A program made the translations under genes and the position numbers. Source: Pseudomonadota bacterium (GTDB taxonomy: Bacteria > Desulfobacterota > Desulfobulbia > Desulfobulbales > SURF-16). From it: a stretch of DNA of 9,103 bases. The stretch is from positions 1 to 9,103 of the forward strand of contig JAUVQZ010000113.1 of assembly GCA_030597865.1 (NCBI GenBank), in the 5' to 3' direction. The notes below the pieces were generated by a model, which saw only the letters and a program-made list of their open reading frames with translations, ran no database searches and was not told the origin of the DNA. How positions within the stretch are numbered: the first letter of the stretch is position 1; each line of letters begins with the position of its first letter. Shown in pieces: positions 1-6,722 of the stretch.

Positions 1-981
1 CCCAAGCGTCTCAAAAAATCAACAAGCATCATTAAGGGTGATGGGCCGTTGGTAAGGGCGAAAGAGGCTGTTCCGGCCTCAGGCCAAGAAGAGGCAGCCT
101 TTGTTGATTTTGGTCAGCAGCAGGAAGAGGAGCTGCTTCAGGCAGCAGAGGTGCAGGTCAAACCTGAAATTGCTGAGGATGTCCCTGTCCCTGACCTGCC
201 GGACGAGGGCAGCCCTGCTGATGCTGTTTTGGATGAAAGGCCGGTTCAGGTAGAGGAAGATGTTGAAGAGGTTCCTTTTCTCAAGGAGCCAGATGAACAG
301 GGTGGCAAGGAGCAGCCTTTTGCCGTACTGGAAGACGAAACCGCCGCCCTATATGATGAGGAGGCGGCTGCCGAGGCTGAAAAGATTTTTCAGGAGGCTG
401 ATACGTTGCCGGACCCTCCTCCTGTCCCGCCTGGGAAGAAAGACGTCCCAGTGGAGCCTGATTCGCCTCTGGAGCAAGGGGATAAGGGGAAGGGGGTTGG
501 GGAGGTCGACACCAAACCATGCCCCGAATGTGGTAGGCCGATGATCCGTAAGGGTGACCGGTTTGGTGAGTACTGGGCCTGCACAGGTATGCCGGCCTGC
601 CGATATACTGAAGGAGCCAGCAAAGAGGATGATAAGGAGTCCCTTTCATGCCCCCTTTGCCAGCAGGGGAAGTTGGTGATCAAACGTACGCCCACTGGCA
701 AGGATATGTATGTCTGCCCCCGCAAGGCCTGCGAGTTTATGGCCTGGTCCAGGCCCCATGCCATCCATTGTCCTCTGTGCAGCTCGCCGTTTTTGGTGGA
801 AAAGAAGAGGCTGAGTGGCGATATGGTTCTCAGATGTCCGAAGGCAGGGTGTAACTATTCCCAGGGCATGACAGGCAGTGAAGGGGGCGAGGCGCCGGTC
901 AAGAAGAAAAAGGTGGTTGTCCGCCGCAAAAAGGGCAGTGGGGGGGGCAAGCGCAGGGTGGTGGTGCGCCGGAAGAGGTGA
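1..981 (+). CDS. C-terminal part of a zinc-ribbon protein with topoisomerase-type C4 fingers (5' partial)
   Basis: The frame is open from the first base, so the start lies outside the window; a TTG at 49 is an unconvincing start with no ribosome site. About 326 residues are visible. The first ~170 are a low-complexity linker rich in Glu, Asp, Pro and Ala. Three cysteine ribbons follow: C-x2-C-x16-C-x5-C from base 520, which fits the topoisomerase DNA-binding C4 finger (CPECGRPM...GEYWACTGMPACRYT), then two C-x2-C-x18-C-x4-C ribbons from bases 649 and 769. The tail is strongly basic and repeats VVVRRK twice, as expected for nucleic-acid contact. It is probably not ordinary topA, because a long acidic linker precedes the fingers and no TOPRIM or 5Y-CAP sequence is visible, but the missing N-terminus decides this. 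The enzymatic role is unknown. The gene converges on the flavoprotein gene, with a palindromic repeat between them. Confidence 0.75.
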   Translation, partial: PKRLKKSTSIIKGDGPLVRAKEAVPASGQEEAAFVDFGQQQEEELLQAAEVQVKPEIAEDVPVPDLPDEGSPADAVLDERPVQVEEDVEEVPFLKEPDEQGGKEQPFAVLEDETAALYDEEAAAEAEKIFQEADTLPDPPPVPPGKKDVPVEPDSPLEQGDKGKGVGEVDTKPCPECGRPMIRKGDRFGEYWACTGMPACRYTEGASKEDDKESLSCPLCQQGKLVIKRTPTGKDMYVCPRKACEFMAWSRPHAIHCPLCSSPFLVEKKRLSGDMVLRCPKAGCNYSQGMTGSEGGEAPVKKKKVVVRRKKGSGGGKRRVVVRRKR

Positions 982-1004
982 GAGTGGAGGCCAGGTGCAT
1001 ATGA

Positions 1005-1085
1005 TTTAGCCACGGAATCCACGGAAAAACACGGAAGAAAACCTTTTTTTGTTTTTCCGTGCCTTCCGTGGATTCCGTGGCTAAA
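1005..1085. repeat. Long palindromic repeat, copy A (possible bidirectional terminator or MITE-like element)
   Basis: A perfect 21-base inverted repeat pairs 1005-1025 with 1065-1085 (core GCCACGGAATCCACGG). A second stem inside it pairs 1030-1036 (CACGGAA) with 1055-1061 (TTCCGTG), around an A-rich then T-rich loop. It lies between two convergent genes, where it could end transcription from both sides. A close relative, copy B, lies at 1753-1831. Short CACGGA units recur several times within each arm. No transposase gene is present, and a mobile origin is only inferred. Confidence 0.85.
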
Positions 1086-1113
1086 ACTTTTTAGTGGACA
1101 GCTCCGGTGGTGC

Positions 1114-1689
1114 TTACTGGTGGATCTTTTTTAAGAGCCAGGCCATGTTTTCGCCCAAAATGCGCATGGTCTCCATGCCTTCCTTGTCATCCTTGACGTC
1201 GCCGGGCTTCAGGCCCACTCCCATATTCCAGTAGCTTGAGCTGGGGATGATCATTTCAGAGATGGTGAAGAGATGGTTTATGGTGTCAAAGGCATTTATT
1301 GAGCCGGCCCGGCGCATGGCCACTACTCCTGCCCCCACCTTACGTTTAAAGAGACTGTCGTTGACCCGGCATACAAAACCGGCCCGGTCGATCAGGGCCT
1401 TGATCTCGGTGGATACCGTGGCAAAATAGGTGGGGGAGCCCAGCAGAATACCGTCGGCCTCAATCATCTTGGCGATATATTCGTTCATGTTGTCATCATC
1501 ATTGGCGCAGCGCTGGTTCTTCTCCTTGGCGCATTTCATGCAGGCCGTGCAGCCCTGGAGCAGTTGGCCGCCAAGCTGGATGGTCTCGGTCTCAATACCC
1601 TCCTTCTCCAGTTCAGCAAGGACGGCCTGGATGAGGATGGATGTGTTGCCTGTCTTGCGGGGACTGCCGTTAAATGCGAGGACCTTCAT
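1114..1689 (-). CDS. Flavodoxin-fold NAD(P)H-dependent oxidoreductase, iron-sulfur-flavoprotein-like
   Basis: This 191-residue protein has the FMN-phosphate loop near its N-terminus (GSPRKTGNTS, residues 8-17) and a second flavin-contact segment GSPTYFATVSTEIKALIDR around residue 85. Between them, C47-x2-C50-x2-C53-x7-C61 fits the compact cysteine motif CX2CX2CX4-7C of archaeal iron-sulfur flavoproteins, so a 4Fe-4S cluster beside the FMN is possible. The family moves electrons from NAD(P)H or ferredoxin to small acceptors; the acceptor cannot be read here. The ATG at 1689 is preceded on the minus strand by AAAGGAGAAACC, a good ribosome site. The protein should be cytoplasmic. The gene stands alone, with palindromic repeats on both sides. 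Without a proven cluster it could be a plain NADPH-dependent FMN reductase. Confidence 0.88.
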   Translation of the reverse strand: MKVLAFNGSPRKTGNTSILIQAVLAELEKEGIETETIQLGGQLLQGCTACMKCAKEKNQRCANDDDNMNEYIAKMIEADGILLGSPTYFATVSTEIKALIDRAGFVCRVNDSLFKRKVGAGVVAMRRAGSINAFDTINHLFTISEMIIPSSSYWNMGVGLKPGDVKDDKEGMETMRILGENMAWLLKKIHQ

Positions 1690-1712
1690 GGGTTTCTCCT
1701 TTGGTTGATTGG

Positions 1713-1742
1713 TCTATAGCTTGCAAAAGGTATACATAGCAA
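1713..1742 (-). promoter_or_regulatory. Weak promoter candidate for the flavoprotein gene
   Basis: Read on the minus strand, TTGCTA (1742-1737) and TATAGA (1718-1713) are 18 bases apart, about 25 bases before the ATG. Each box matches the sigma70 consensus at only about four of six positions, so this is a weak call by pattern only. Confidence 0.25.
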
Positions 1743-1752
1743 AGCAGTTTTT

Positions 1753-1831
1753 TTTTGCCACGGAATCCACGGAAAACACGGAAGAAAATCTATTTTTGCT
1801 TTCCGTGTCTTCAGTGGATTCCGTGGCAAAA
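1753..1831. repeat. Long palindromic repeat, copy B
   Basis: A perfect 18-base inverted repeat pairs 1753-1770 with 1814-1831, and an inner stem pairs 1777-1783 (CACGGAA) with 1801-1807 (TTCCGTG). It matches copy A at roughly nine of ten positions in the same orientation, judged from the asymmetric loop. The base pair next to GCC/GGC is A-T in copy A and T-A in copy B, a change that keeps pairing. One change (A at 1813) breaks a pair. It lies between two minus-strand genes, after the methyltransferase stop and before the flavoprotein promoter region. Confidence 0.85.
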
Positions 1832-1863
1832 CCTTACCTGAAGATTAAAACTGTACCGCTACA

Positions 1864-3132
1864 CTAGTGGACACCCAGCATATAGAGGTTGCCGGGGATC
1901 CATTCGCCTTTCTCCTTGCGGATATTGGCTGCAGTGACATTTATCACGGTGAAGCCGCTCACCTGGGCCAGGTTTCTGATATAGGATTCGGCGTGGCCGT
2001 AGCGGCCCGTGTTTTTCAGGCAGAAGTCCTGGCTGGTAAGCTCCGTTGAAAAGAGGAAGAGGGCATCTGGAGCGGCCCTTTCTCTTACCAATGCAAAGAT
2101 CTCGCTGAGATCACCTATATAGACGAAAACATCGGCGGCCAGAAAGAGGTCAAAAGAGTCTCGGCAATCCTGTAAAAAAGAGCAGATATCTGTTTCATGG
2201 AGGTGAGCGTACAGGTTTTTGGGGGCGGCCAAGGCAAGCATCTTGGGCGAGAGGTCAAGGCCGATCAGGGTATCGGTCAGATCCTGAAAGGCCTCGCCTG
2301 ACAGTCCGGTGCCGCAGCCCATGTCAAGGGCGGTGGGGAAACGGCGGTTCTCCTGGCTGGTGAGCATCTCCCTGAGCAGGGCAGGGGTGGTGTAGCCCAG
2401 CTTGGCCACCAGGCTGTCGTCATAATGGTCGGAAAAGCTGTCAAAGACGTCACGGATATAGGCATCCGGGGCCGTGGCCGTGGTCTCACCGCTCAGCGCT
2501 GCCAGCATATGACCGGCCATGGTGGCGTTATGGTCAAGGGCGATGAGTTTCTTGTAGGTGGTGATGGCCTTGTCGCTTTCGCCTTCGCGGTGATAGAGGT
2601 AGCCCAGGTTGTTAAGGGCCTGGGCGTGGTCGGCGTTGTTCTTGATCGTTTCTTCAAAAAAACGGATGCTGTCCGCTGGTTGATTCATGTCCTTGTAGAG
2701 TACGCCCATATTGTACAGGGCGTCTTGGTCGCCAGGGCTGAGGGCCAGCACCTGTTGGTAGCAGGCCAAGGCCCTGTCGACTTGCTGTAGTTTTTTCCAG
2801 GTCAGGGCCAGGTTGAAGAGGGCGTCGCCATCATCAGGGCAGAGGCGGGTCGCCTCTTCATAGGCCTGGGCCGCCTTGGAATAGTCGCCCTGCTCAAAGA
2901 AAATAACCCCCAAATTATAATGGGCCGGGGCTGCCTCCGGGGCCAGGGTTACGGTGCGGCTGAACCAGTGGGTGGCATCATCAAGCTGCCCCTGTTCAAA
3001 ATAGAGGAGGGCCAGGAGGTAGCAGAGTTGCGGATTGTCCGGTTCGGCAGCGAGCATGTCTTGGTAGCCGGCCAGGGCCTGCTTAAAATCGCCATTCTGG
3101 TGGGATTGGCGGGTCTGGTTGAAAAGTGTCAT
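1864..3132 (-). CDS. TPR-repeat SAM-dependent methyltransferase (COG4976-like)
   Basis: Using the ATG at 3132 this is a 422-residue fusion. About six tetratricopeptide repeats fill residues 1-204, recognisable from the 34-residue period and phrases such as AHYNLGVIFFEQGDYSKAAQAY. A class I methyltransferase domain follows, about residues 225-422, with the SAM-binding motif LDMGCGTGLSG at 269-279, the acidic end of strand two in LIGLDLSPKML, and motif DLFLAADVFVYIGDL. The combination matches the group of predicted methyltransferases with TPR repeats; the substrate is unknown, and the TPRs presumably dock a partner protein. No signal peptide is seen. The frame can be extended to 3288, but those 52 residues translate a palindromic repeat, so the inner ATG is preferred. 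Its ribosome site is weak, and the gap to the upstream nuclease gene is filled by that repeat, so operon membership is uncertain. Confidence 0.85.
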   Translation of the reverse strand: MTLFNQTRQSHQNGDFKQALAGYQDMLAAEPDNPQLCYLLALLYFEQGQLDDATHWFSRTVTLAPEAAPAHYNLGVIFFEQGDYSKAAQAYEEATRLCPDDGDALFNLALTWKKLQQVDRALACYQQVLALSPGDQDALYNMGVLYKDMNQPADSIRFFEETIKNNADHAQALNNLGYLYHREGESDKAITTYKKLIALDHNATMAGHMLAALSGETTATAPDAYIRDVFDSFSDHYDDSLVAKLGYTTPALLREMLTSQENRRFPTALDMGCGTGLSGEAFQDLTDTLIGLDLSPKMLALAAPKNLYAHLHETDICSFLQDCRDSFDLFLAADVFVYIGDLSEIFALVRERAAPDALFLFSTELTSQDFCLKNTGRYGHAESYIRNLAQVSGFTVINVTAANIRKEKGEWIPGNLYMLGVH

Positions 3133-3212
3133 GGCTATTATTACTGGAGTTGTCAGGGGTATACGATAATGCCTCGCAGATACATTATCGAGTGAATGGG
3201 GAGAGTCAAACC

Positions 3213-3336
3213 GTCCTTTGGCAGGCTCAGGGGGCAGTCTTTCGACACGCTCAGGACATAGCGTGGTTTGAACTCCCACACCCTGCACATGCCCGCCCGT
3301 TGAGCCTGCGGTGTCCTGAGCCTGTCGAAGGGTCGA
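3213..3336. repeat. REP-like palindromic repeat of the CCTTCGACAGGCTCAGG family
   Basis: Several degenerate copies of one unit face each other. TTCGACACGCTCAGGACA (3241-3258) is the reverse complement of TGTCCTGAGCCTGTCGAA (3312-3329) with one mismatch, and GCAGGCTCA (3221-3229) pairs perfectly with TGAGCCTGC (3301-3309). The two pairings cross, so they cannot both form as a simple nested hairpin. The unit resembles a palindromic intergenic sequence I recall as widespread in environmental bacterial genomes. It fills most of the 261-base gap between the nuclease and methyltransferase genes; nothing else coding is seen in that gap. Confidence 0.75.
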
Positions 3337-3393
3337 AACGCCTTGGCTAAACTGGGGGGGTCTTCTTGGTGCAAAACTTTTAGTAGGTTTTTG

Positions 3394-4218
3394 TCATTTG
3401 ATGGCGGCAATATAGCTGCGTAGCTCCTTGGCCAGGTCGCGGTTGTCAAGGAGCAGGCTTATCTCATGGTTAAAGGCCAGGGCAGAGTGTGAGAAGTTGT
3501 GACTGCCCACAAAGCTGAAGCGGTTGTCAATGATGACCATTTTGGTGTGGGTGGTTTTTTTGACAGAGTCGAAGCGGACCTTGACCTTGTTTTTCCGGAG
3601 TTTGGCTGCGACCCGTTGGTTTTCGGCATTGATGGAGTCGCTATAGCCTGAGTTTTCCAGAACAACCTGCACCTGCACTCCCCGTTTCCTGGCCCTGATC
3701 AGTTCATCGACAAGCAGGGCTGGCCTGTTGTTCTTTGACTTGGTGGTTTTGAAGAGGAACATGGCCACATCAATGTGCTGACGGGCTGTTTTGACGAAAT
3801 TGATCAGCACAGGGAAATAGTGATCGTCGGCGAGCAGCATGATCTGGCCGTTGGCCAGGGCAAAGGTCTGTACCCCTGCCCCTGTGCCTGGCCGGTTGGT
3901 GAGGGTGATGTGGGGCTGCACCGCCTCCACGGATTTGGGGCCGATGGACTCAACATCAAGGAGATCCTCGGCATGGTGGAAAGGGCCATGCTGGTCCCTA
4001 TGCCTGATAATGGCCTGGGCCCGGGCCGTGCCAATATAGGGCAGGGAGGTGAGTTCCTGCTCGGTGGCCGTGTTGATGTTGATCTGGCCGGCAAGGACTA
4101 GGGGTGGGGCAAGGATGAGGGCTGAAGGATGAAGGATGAAGAGGGCGAAGGCTAAGATAAGGCGCCGGGCAAGCAATCTACACCATTTTTCATCCTTTTT
4201 ATGCGCGTCAGGGTGCAT
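3394..4218 (-). CDS. Exported HhH (ComEA-type) and phospholipase-D-like nuclease
   Basis: The 274-residue protein begins with a basic stretch and hydrophobic core (residues 18-43, LILAFALFIL...LVLAG) typical of a signal peptide or membrane anchor. Residues 45-105 form a ComEA-type helix-hairpin-helix DNA-binding domain (ININTATEQELTSLPYIG, then SIGPKSVEAV). Residues ~115-274 are a single phospholipase-D-family domain with the HKD signature HTKMVIID (H224, K226, D231) followed by GSHNFSHSALAFNHE. A single HKD copy is the layout of Nuc-type endonucleases, which dimerise to build the active site, so an envelope or secreted DNase is the likely role. The gene begins 18 bases after the reductase stop, suggesting one transcript. 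The ribosome site AAGG, seven bases before the ATG, lies inside a short repeat, and part of the signal core is also repeat-derived. A downstream TTG start is possible. Confidence 0.85.
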   Translation of the reverse strand: MHPDAHKKDEKWCRLLARRLILAFALFILHPSALILAPPLVLAGQININTATEQELTSLPYIGTARAQAIIRHRDQHGPFHHAEDLLDVESIGPKSVEAVQPHITLTNRPGTGAGVQTFALANGQIMLLADDHYFPVLINFVKTARQHIDVAMFLFKTTKSKNNRPALLVDELIRARKRGVQVQVVLENSGYSDSINAENQRVAAKLRKNKVKVRFDSVKKTTHTKMVIIDNRFSFVGSHNFSHSALAFNHEISLLLDNRDLAKELRSYIAAIK

Positions 4219-4237
4219 AGTTCAACCTTCATCCTTC
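4124..4237. repeat. Inverted pair of GAAGGATGAAGG repeats around the nuclease gene start
   Basis: GAAGGATGAAGG at 4124-4135 is the exact reverse complement of 4226-4237. The left arm continues as further GGATGAA units (4127-4140). A related TTTCATCCTTT lies at 4188-4198. The left arm encodes part of the nuclease signal peptide (FILHPSALIL); the right arm covers the nuclease ribosome site and reaches the reductase stop codon. Confidence 0.7.
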
Positions 4238-5961
4238 TATTTGTTTGGCCACCAATGGGGCTCCATGCGGGTGATGACGTTGAAACCGCCGCCCAGGACC
4301 AGGGTGTTGGTGATGCCCACGGAGTCGAGAAATATCTGGACCTCGTAGGAGCGCGTACCGGCATCACAGATGATGATCAGGGTCTTGTCCGTGGCCAGTG
4401 TGTCATACTGGGTCCGGACATTGTCATAGGCAAGCTCTGACCAGGCCTTACCGAATTTCTCCATAAAGGGTTTGACCTCGGCAGGATGGCGGATGTCCAG
4501 GGCCAGCCAGTCGGGCTGGCTGGAAAAATCGTCCATCCAGGCCAGAAAGTCAGGGATGGAGACATTGCGTTGCCTGTTCATCTGCATATTGTCGGCCACG
4601 TTGGCGGCGGCATTGAGGGCATCCAGGGCCGTGGCAAAGGGCGGGGCATAGGCCATCTCGCAGAGGCTGAAATCATCAATGGTGCCGCCCTTGCCAATGA
4701 GGGCGGCGGCCGCATCAATACGGGCCAGGACCGCGTCGGTCATGGGGCCGAAACCCTGGACGCCCAGGACCCGTCTGGTCCGGCGGTCAAAGACCATCTG
4801 TAGGGGGATCTTGGCCTCGGTGGGGAAGAAATGGGCCCGGTCAGAGGGGGCGGTGATGGCGGCATCAGCATCAAAACCAGCGGCCCGGGCCGATTCCAGG
4901 GAGAGGCCGGTGGCGCCGATGCAGCGCTCCAAGGCCTTCATTATAAAAGAACCCATGGCGCCCGGGTAGGTGGAGGGGATGCCAGCCAGGTTATCGCCCA
5001 CAATGCGGCCCTCGCGGTTGGCCAGTGAGCCCAGGGGGGCCATGAATTTCTGGCCGGAGACCATGTGGGTGACCTCAATACAGTCACCGGCGGAGTAGAT
5101 ATCGGGATCCGAGGTCTGGAGGCGGTCGTTGACCACAATGCCAAAGGGCGAGACGAGCAGACCTGCCTCTTCTGCCAGCTGGCTGCGGGGCCGGACACCG
5201 GTGGCCATGATGACGATATCCGTCTCAATGGTACGGTTGGCGGTCACCACCTTGCAGGCCCGGCCGTCATCACCGGCGATGATTTCAGAGGCGCCTTCGT
5301 TGGTGAAGATGTTGACGCCCATGGACTCCATATGCCTTTCCAGCATGGTGGAGAACCAGGGGTCGATGATCCGGGGCAGGAGCTGGGGCATGAATTCAAT
5401 CACCGAGGCCTCGGCGCCCCAGAGATCGGCAAAGGCCTCGGCCATTTCCAGGCCAATGGCGCCGCCACCGATGATAACGGCCTTGCCGATTTTGCCCGTG
5501 GCCAACTGCTGTTTGATCTCAATGGCCTTGTGTAGGTCACTGATGGAGTAGACGCCTGGGAGGTCGGCACCGGGGATGGGCAGGACAAAGGGCTGGCTGC
5601 CCGTGGTGATCACCAGCTTGTCGTAGGGGATGCTGTCCTTGGCGCCGCTGGTGACATTCTCAACCTCAAGGATCTTGTCCTTGCGGTTGATGGCAGTGGC
5701 CCGAGTCAGGGTGCGGACATTGACCCCCTTGGCGCGCAGGAAGAAGTCTTCGTTTCTGGTCATGTGAAAGCTGGTCTTGCGCAACTCGTCCTCGTCCGCC
5801 ACATCACCAGAGACATAATAGGGAATACCGCAGCCGCCGTAGGAGATCAGGCTGTCCTGGTCGACAATGGTAATCTCTGCATCCGGCATCAGCCGTTTGG
5901 CACGACATGCTGTTTTTGGTCCGGCGGCAACGGCGCCGACAATAACAATTTTCTCTCCCAT
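4237..5961 (-). CDS. CoA-disulfide reductase / NADH-dependent persulfide reductase with C-terminal rhodanese domain
   Basis: At 574 residues this has the length and plan of the CoADR-rhodanese fusion (Npsr type). The N-terminal FAD fold carries VIVGAVAAGPKTACRAKR (6-23) and the single redox cysteine C44 in SYGGCGIPYYVSG. The NAD(P)H fold has VIIGGGAIGLEMAEAF (162-177), and the second FAD motif is YSAGDC (289-294). The YAPPF motif (438-442) is typical of CoA-disulfide reductases. The rhodanese domain (~466-574) keeps its catalytic cysteine C532 in CDAGTR. The family uses NADH to reduce CoA disulfide, CoA persulfide or polysulfide, releasing sulfide, in the cytoplasm. Start: the ATG at 5961 follows GGAGGG with nine bases from GGAGG to ATG. 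It leads a minus-strand unit with the nuclease gene. The first glycine motif reads GAVAAG rather than the more usual GGVAAG, a mild change. Confidence 0.93.
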   Translation of the reverse strand: MGEKIVIVGAVAAGPKTACRAKRLMPDAEITIVDQDSLISYGGCGIPYYVSGDVADEDELRKTSFHMTRNEDFFLRAKGVNVRTLTRATAINRKDKILEVENVTSGAKDSIPYDKLVITTGSQPFVLPIPGADLPGVYSISDLHKAIEIKQQLATGKIGKAVIIGGGAIGLEMAEAFADLWGAEASVIEFMPQLLPRIIDPWFSTMLERHMESMGVNIFTNEGASEIIAGDDGRACKVVTANRTIETDIVIMATGVRPRSQLAEEAGLLVSPFGIVVNDRLQTSDPDIYSAGDCIEVTHMVSGQKFMAPLGSLANREGRIVGDNLAGIPSTYPGAMGSFIMKALERCIGATGLSLESARAAGFDADAAITAPSDRAHFFPTEAKIPLQMVFDRRTRRVLGVQGFGPMTDAVLARIDAAAALIGKGGTIDDFSLCEMAYAPPFATALDALNAAANVADNMQMNRQRNVSIPDFLAWMDDFSSQPDWLALDIRHPAEVKPFMEKFGKAWSELAYDNVRTQYDTLATDKTLIIICDAGTRSYEVQIFLDSVGITNTLVLGGGFNVITRMEPHWWPNK

Positions 5962-5987
5962 GTTCCTGTCCCTCCGAAGGTGTAAAG

Positions 5988-6017
5988 AATATATTTGAAA
6001 AAGTACCGTGAAAACAA
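5988..6017 (-). promoter_or_regulatory. Promoter candidate for the reductase-nuclease unit
   Basis: On the minus strand TTGTTT (6017-6012) and TATATT (5993-5988) are separated by 18 bases. TATATT is a good -10 box; the -35 box is partial. Transcription would begin near 5980, only about 20 bases before the start codon and just ahead of the ribosome site. Confidence 0.4.
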
Positions 6018-6039
6018 GGTATAAAACAAAAACGCCATC

Positions 6040-6084
6040 AAGCAGGGCTGACAGCCCGAAAAAAGGCCTTTTTCAAGGCTGCTT
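6040..6084. other. Multi-branched inverted-repeat region between divergent genes
   Basis: GGGCT-GAC-AGCCC (6045-6057) and the palindrome AAAAAGGCCTTTTT (6060-6073) sit side by side inside an outer six-base pairing of AAGCAG (6040-6045) with CTGCTT (6079-6084). It lies upstream of the reductase promoter candidate, so it may be an insulating terminator or an operator. The rest of 5962-6294 holds only the promoters listed separately. Confidence 0.4.
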
Positions 6085-6180
6085 ACGGCCTGAAAATCAT
6101 CAGGACGTGAACAATATCGCGATTAGAGGAGCCTGTCAATGTTAGGGGTGAGGAATATTAGGGAATCCTTAAATTCTTCC

Positions 6181-6209
6181 TTGACAAGGGGGGTGGGCAG
6201 ACATATATA
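6181..6209 (+). promoter_or_regulatory. Sigma70-type promoter for the DUF302-transporter-NifX unit
   Basis: A perfect -35 box TTGACA (6181-6186) is followed after 17 bases by TATATA (6204-6209). The start point would be near 6216, leaving about 80 bases of leader. Two adjacent palindromes, CATATATATG (6202-6211) and GCATATGC (6213-6220), overlap the -10 box and predicted start and could be a repressor site. Confidence 0.55.
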
Positions 6210-6282
6210 TGAGCATATGCACAAAATTTTTTGCGGGTTGGCCCGGGGTAAGGGGGCTTAGCATATTTCAAATTTATGTAGC

Positions 6283-6287
6283 GGAGG
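6283..6287 (+). promoter_or_regulatory. Ribosome binding site that fixes the DUF302 start
   Basis: GGAGG lies seven bases before the ATG at 6295. The GTG at 6289 is only one base after it, too close to be used, so the ATG is chosen. Confidence 0.75.
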
Positions 6288-6294
6288 GGTGTCC

Positions 6295-6711
6295 ATGAAC
6301 AGGAATGAAGATCTTTATGTGACTGAGAGTGCCAAGGGTGTTGGCCAATTTGCGGCGGATTTTTCAGCAATCGTTAAGGCCAATGATTTCGTGGTTAATA
6401 ATAGTGAAACCATGGACATGCAGAAAACCTTCCGGGCCCATGGGGGTGAGGTCAGTGATGATTTTGACCTGCACATGATGCAGATATGCAAGCCCACCAA
6501 GGCGGATAAGAGCCTTACTGCGAATCCTGAACGGGCCATCCTGATGCCCAAGTTTGTCATGGTGTTCTCCAGGGACGGTAAGACCCAGATCCGTTATCTG
6601 AGCTACAGTAACGCTGATATCCTTGAGCTTGTTCGTGATGACCCCAAGTTTGTCGAGTCTGTTGGTCAGACCTTTACCAAGATCCGCTCCATGATTGATG
6701 AGGCGAAATAA
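6295..6711 (+). CDS. DUF302 family protein
   Basis: This is a 138-residue soluble protein with no signal peptide or membrane segment. The DUF302 pattern is recognisable from about residue 48: an HGGEVSDDFDLHMMQICKP stretch holding the family's usual single cysteine, then a proline-containing strand (ILMPKFVMVF), a charged turn and the IRYLSYSNADILELV segment. The biochemical function of DUF302 is not established; such genes recur near sulfur-metabolism genes in bacteria and archaea (from memory), which suits the reductase upstream and dsrA downstream. It is the first gene of a plus-strand unit. The 114 bases to the transporter start contain no clear terminator, so read-through is likely. The lone cysteine could bind a persulfide or metal, which is inference. 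Confidence 0.78.
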   Translation: MNRNEDLYVTESAKGVGQFAADFSAIVKANDFVVNNSETMDMQKTFRAHGGEVSDDFDLHMMQICKPTKADKSLTANPERAILMPKFVMVFSRDGKTQIRYLSYSNADILELVRDDPKFVESVGQTFTKIRSMIDEAK

Positions 6712-6722
6712 AAAAAGGTTGG

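Noticed and set aside
1..981. Calling the first gene topA from its C4 finger
   Set aside because: Only the finger resembles topoisomerase I; the preceding sequence is an acidic linker and no catalytic region is in view.
1005..1085. CRISPR-like array from recurring CACGGA units
   Set aside because: The units are parts of two hairpin arms with no regular spacers, and no cas genes are present.
1005..1831. Composite transposon around the flavoprotein gene
   Set aside because: There is no transposase, no visible target duplication, and the copies are short palindromes rather than insertion sequences.
3133..3288. Longer start of the TPR-methyltransferase at 3288
   Set aside because: The extra residues are a translation of an inverted repeat and have no TPR character; the ATG at 3132 begins exactly at the first repeat helix.
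3153..3449. Minus-strand frame of 98 codons between the nuclease and methyltransferase genes
   Set aside because: It overlaps the end of the nuclease gene and otherwise reads through the palindromic repeat, giving typical false peptides such as PFDRLRT.
5065..5551. Long plus-strand frames opposite the reductase gene
   Set aside because: They mirror a well-recognised GC-rich gene on the other strand and show no domain or ribosome site.
6289..6294. GTG start for DUF302
   Set aside because: It lies one base after the GGAGG ribosome site; the ATG six bases further on has proper spacing.
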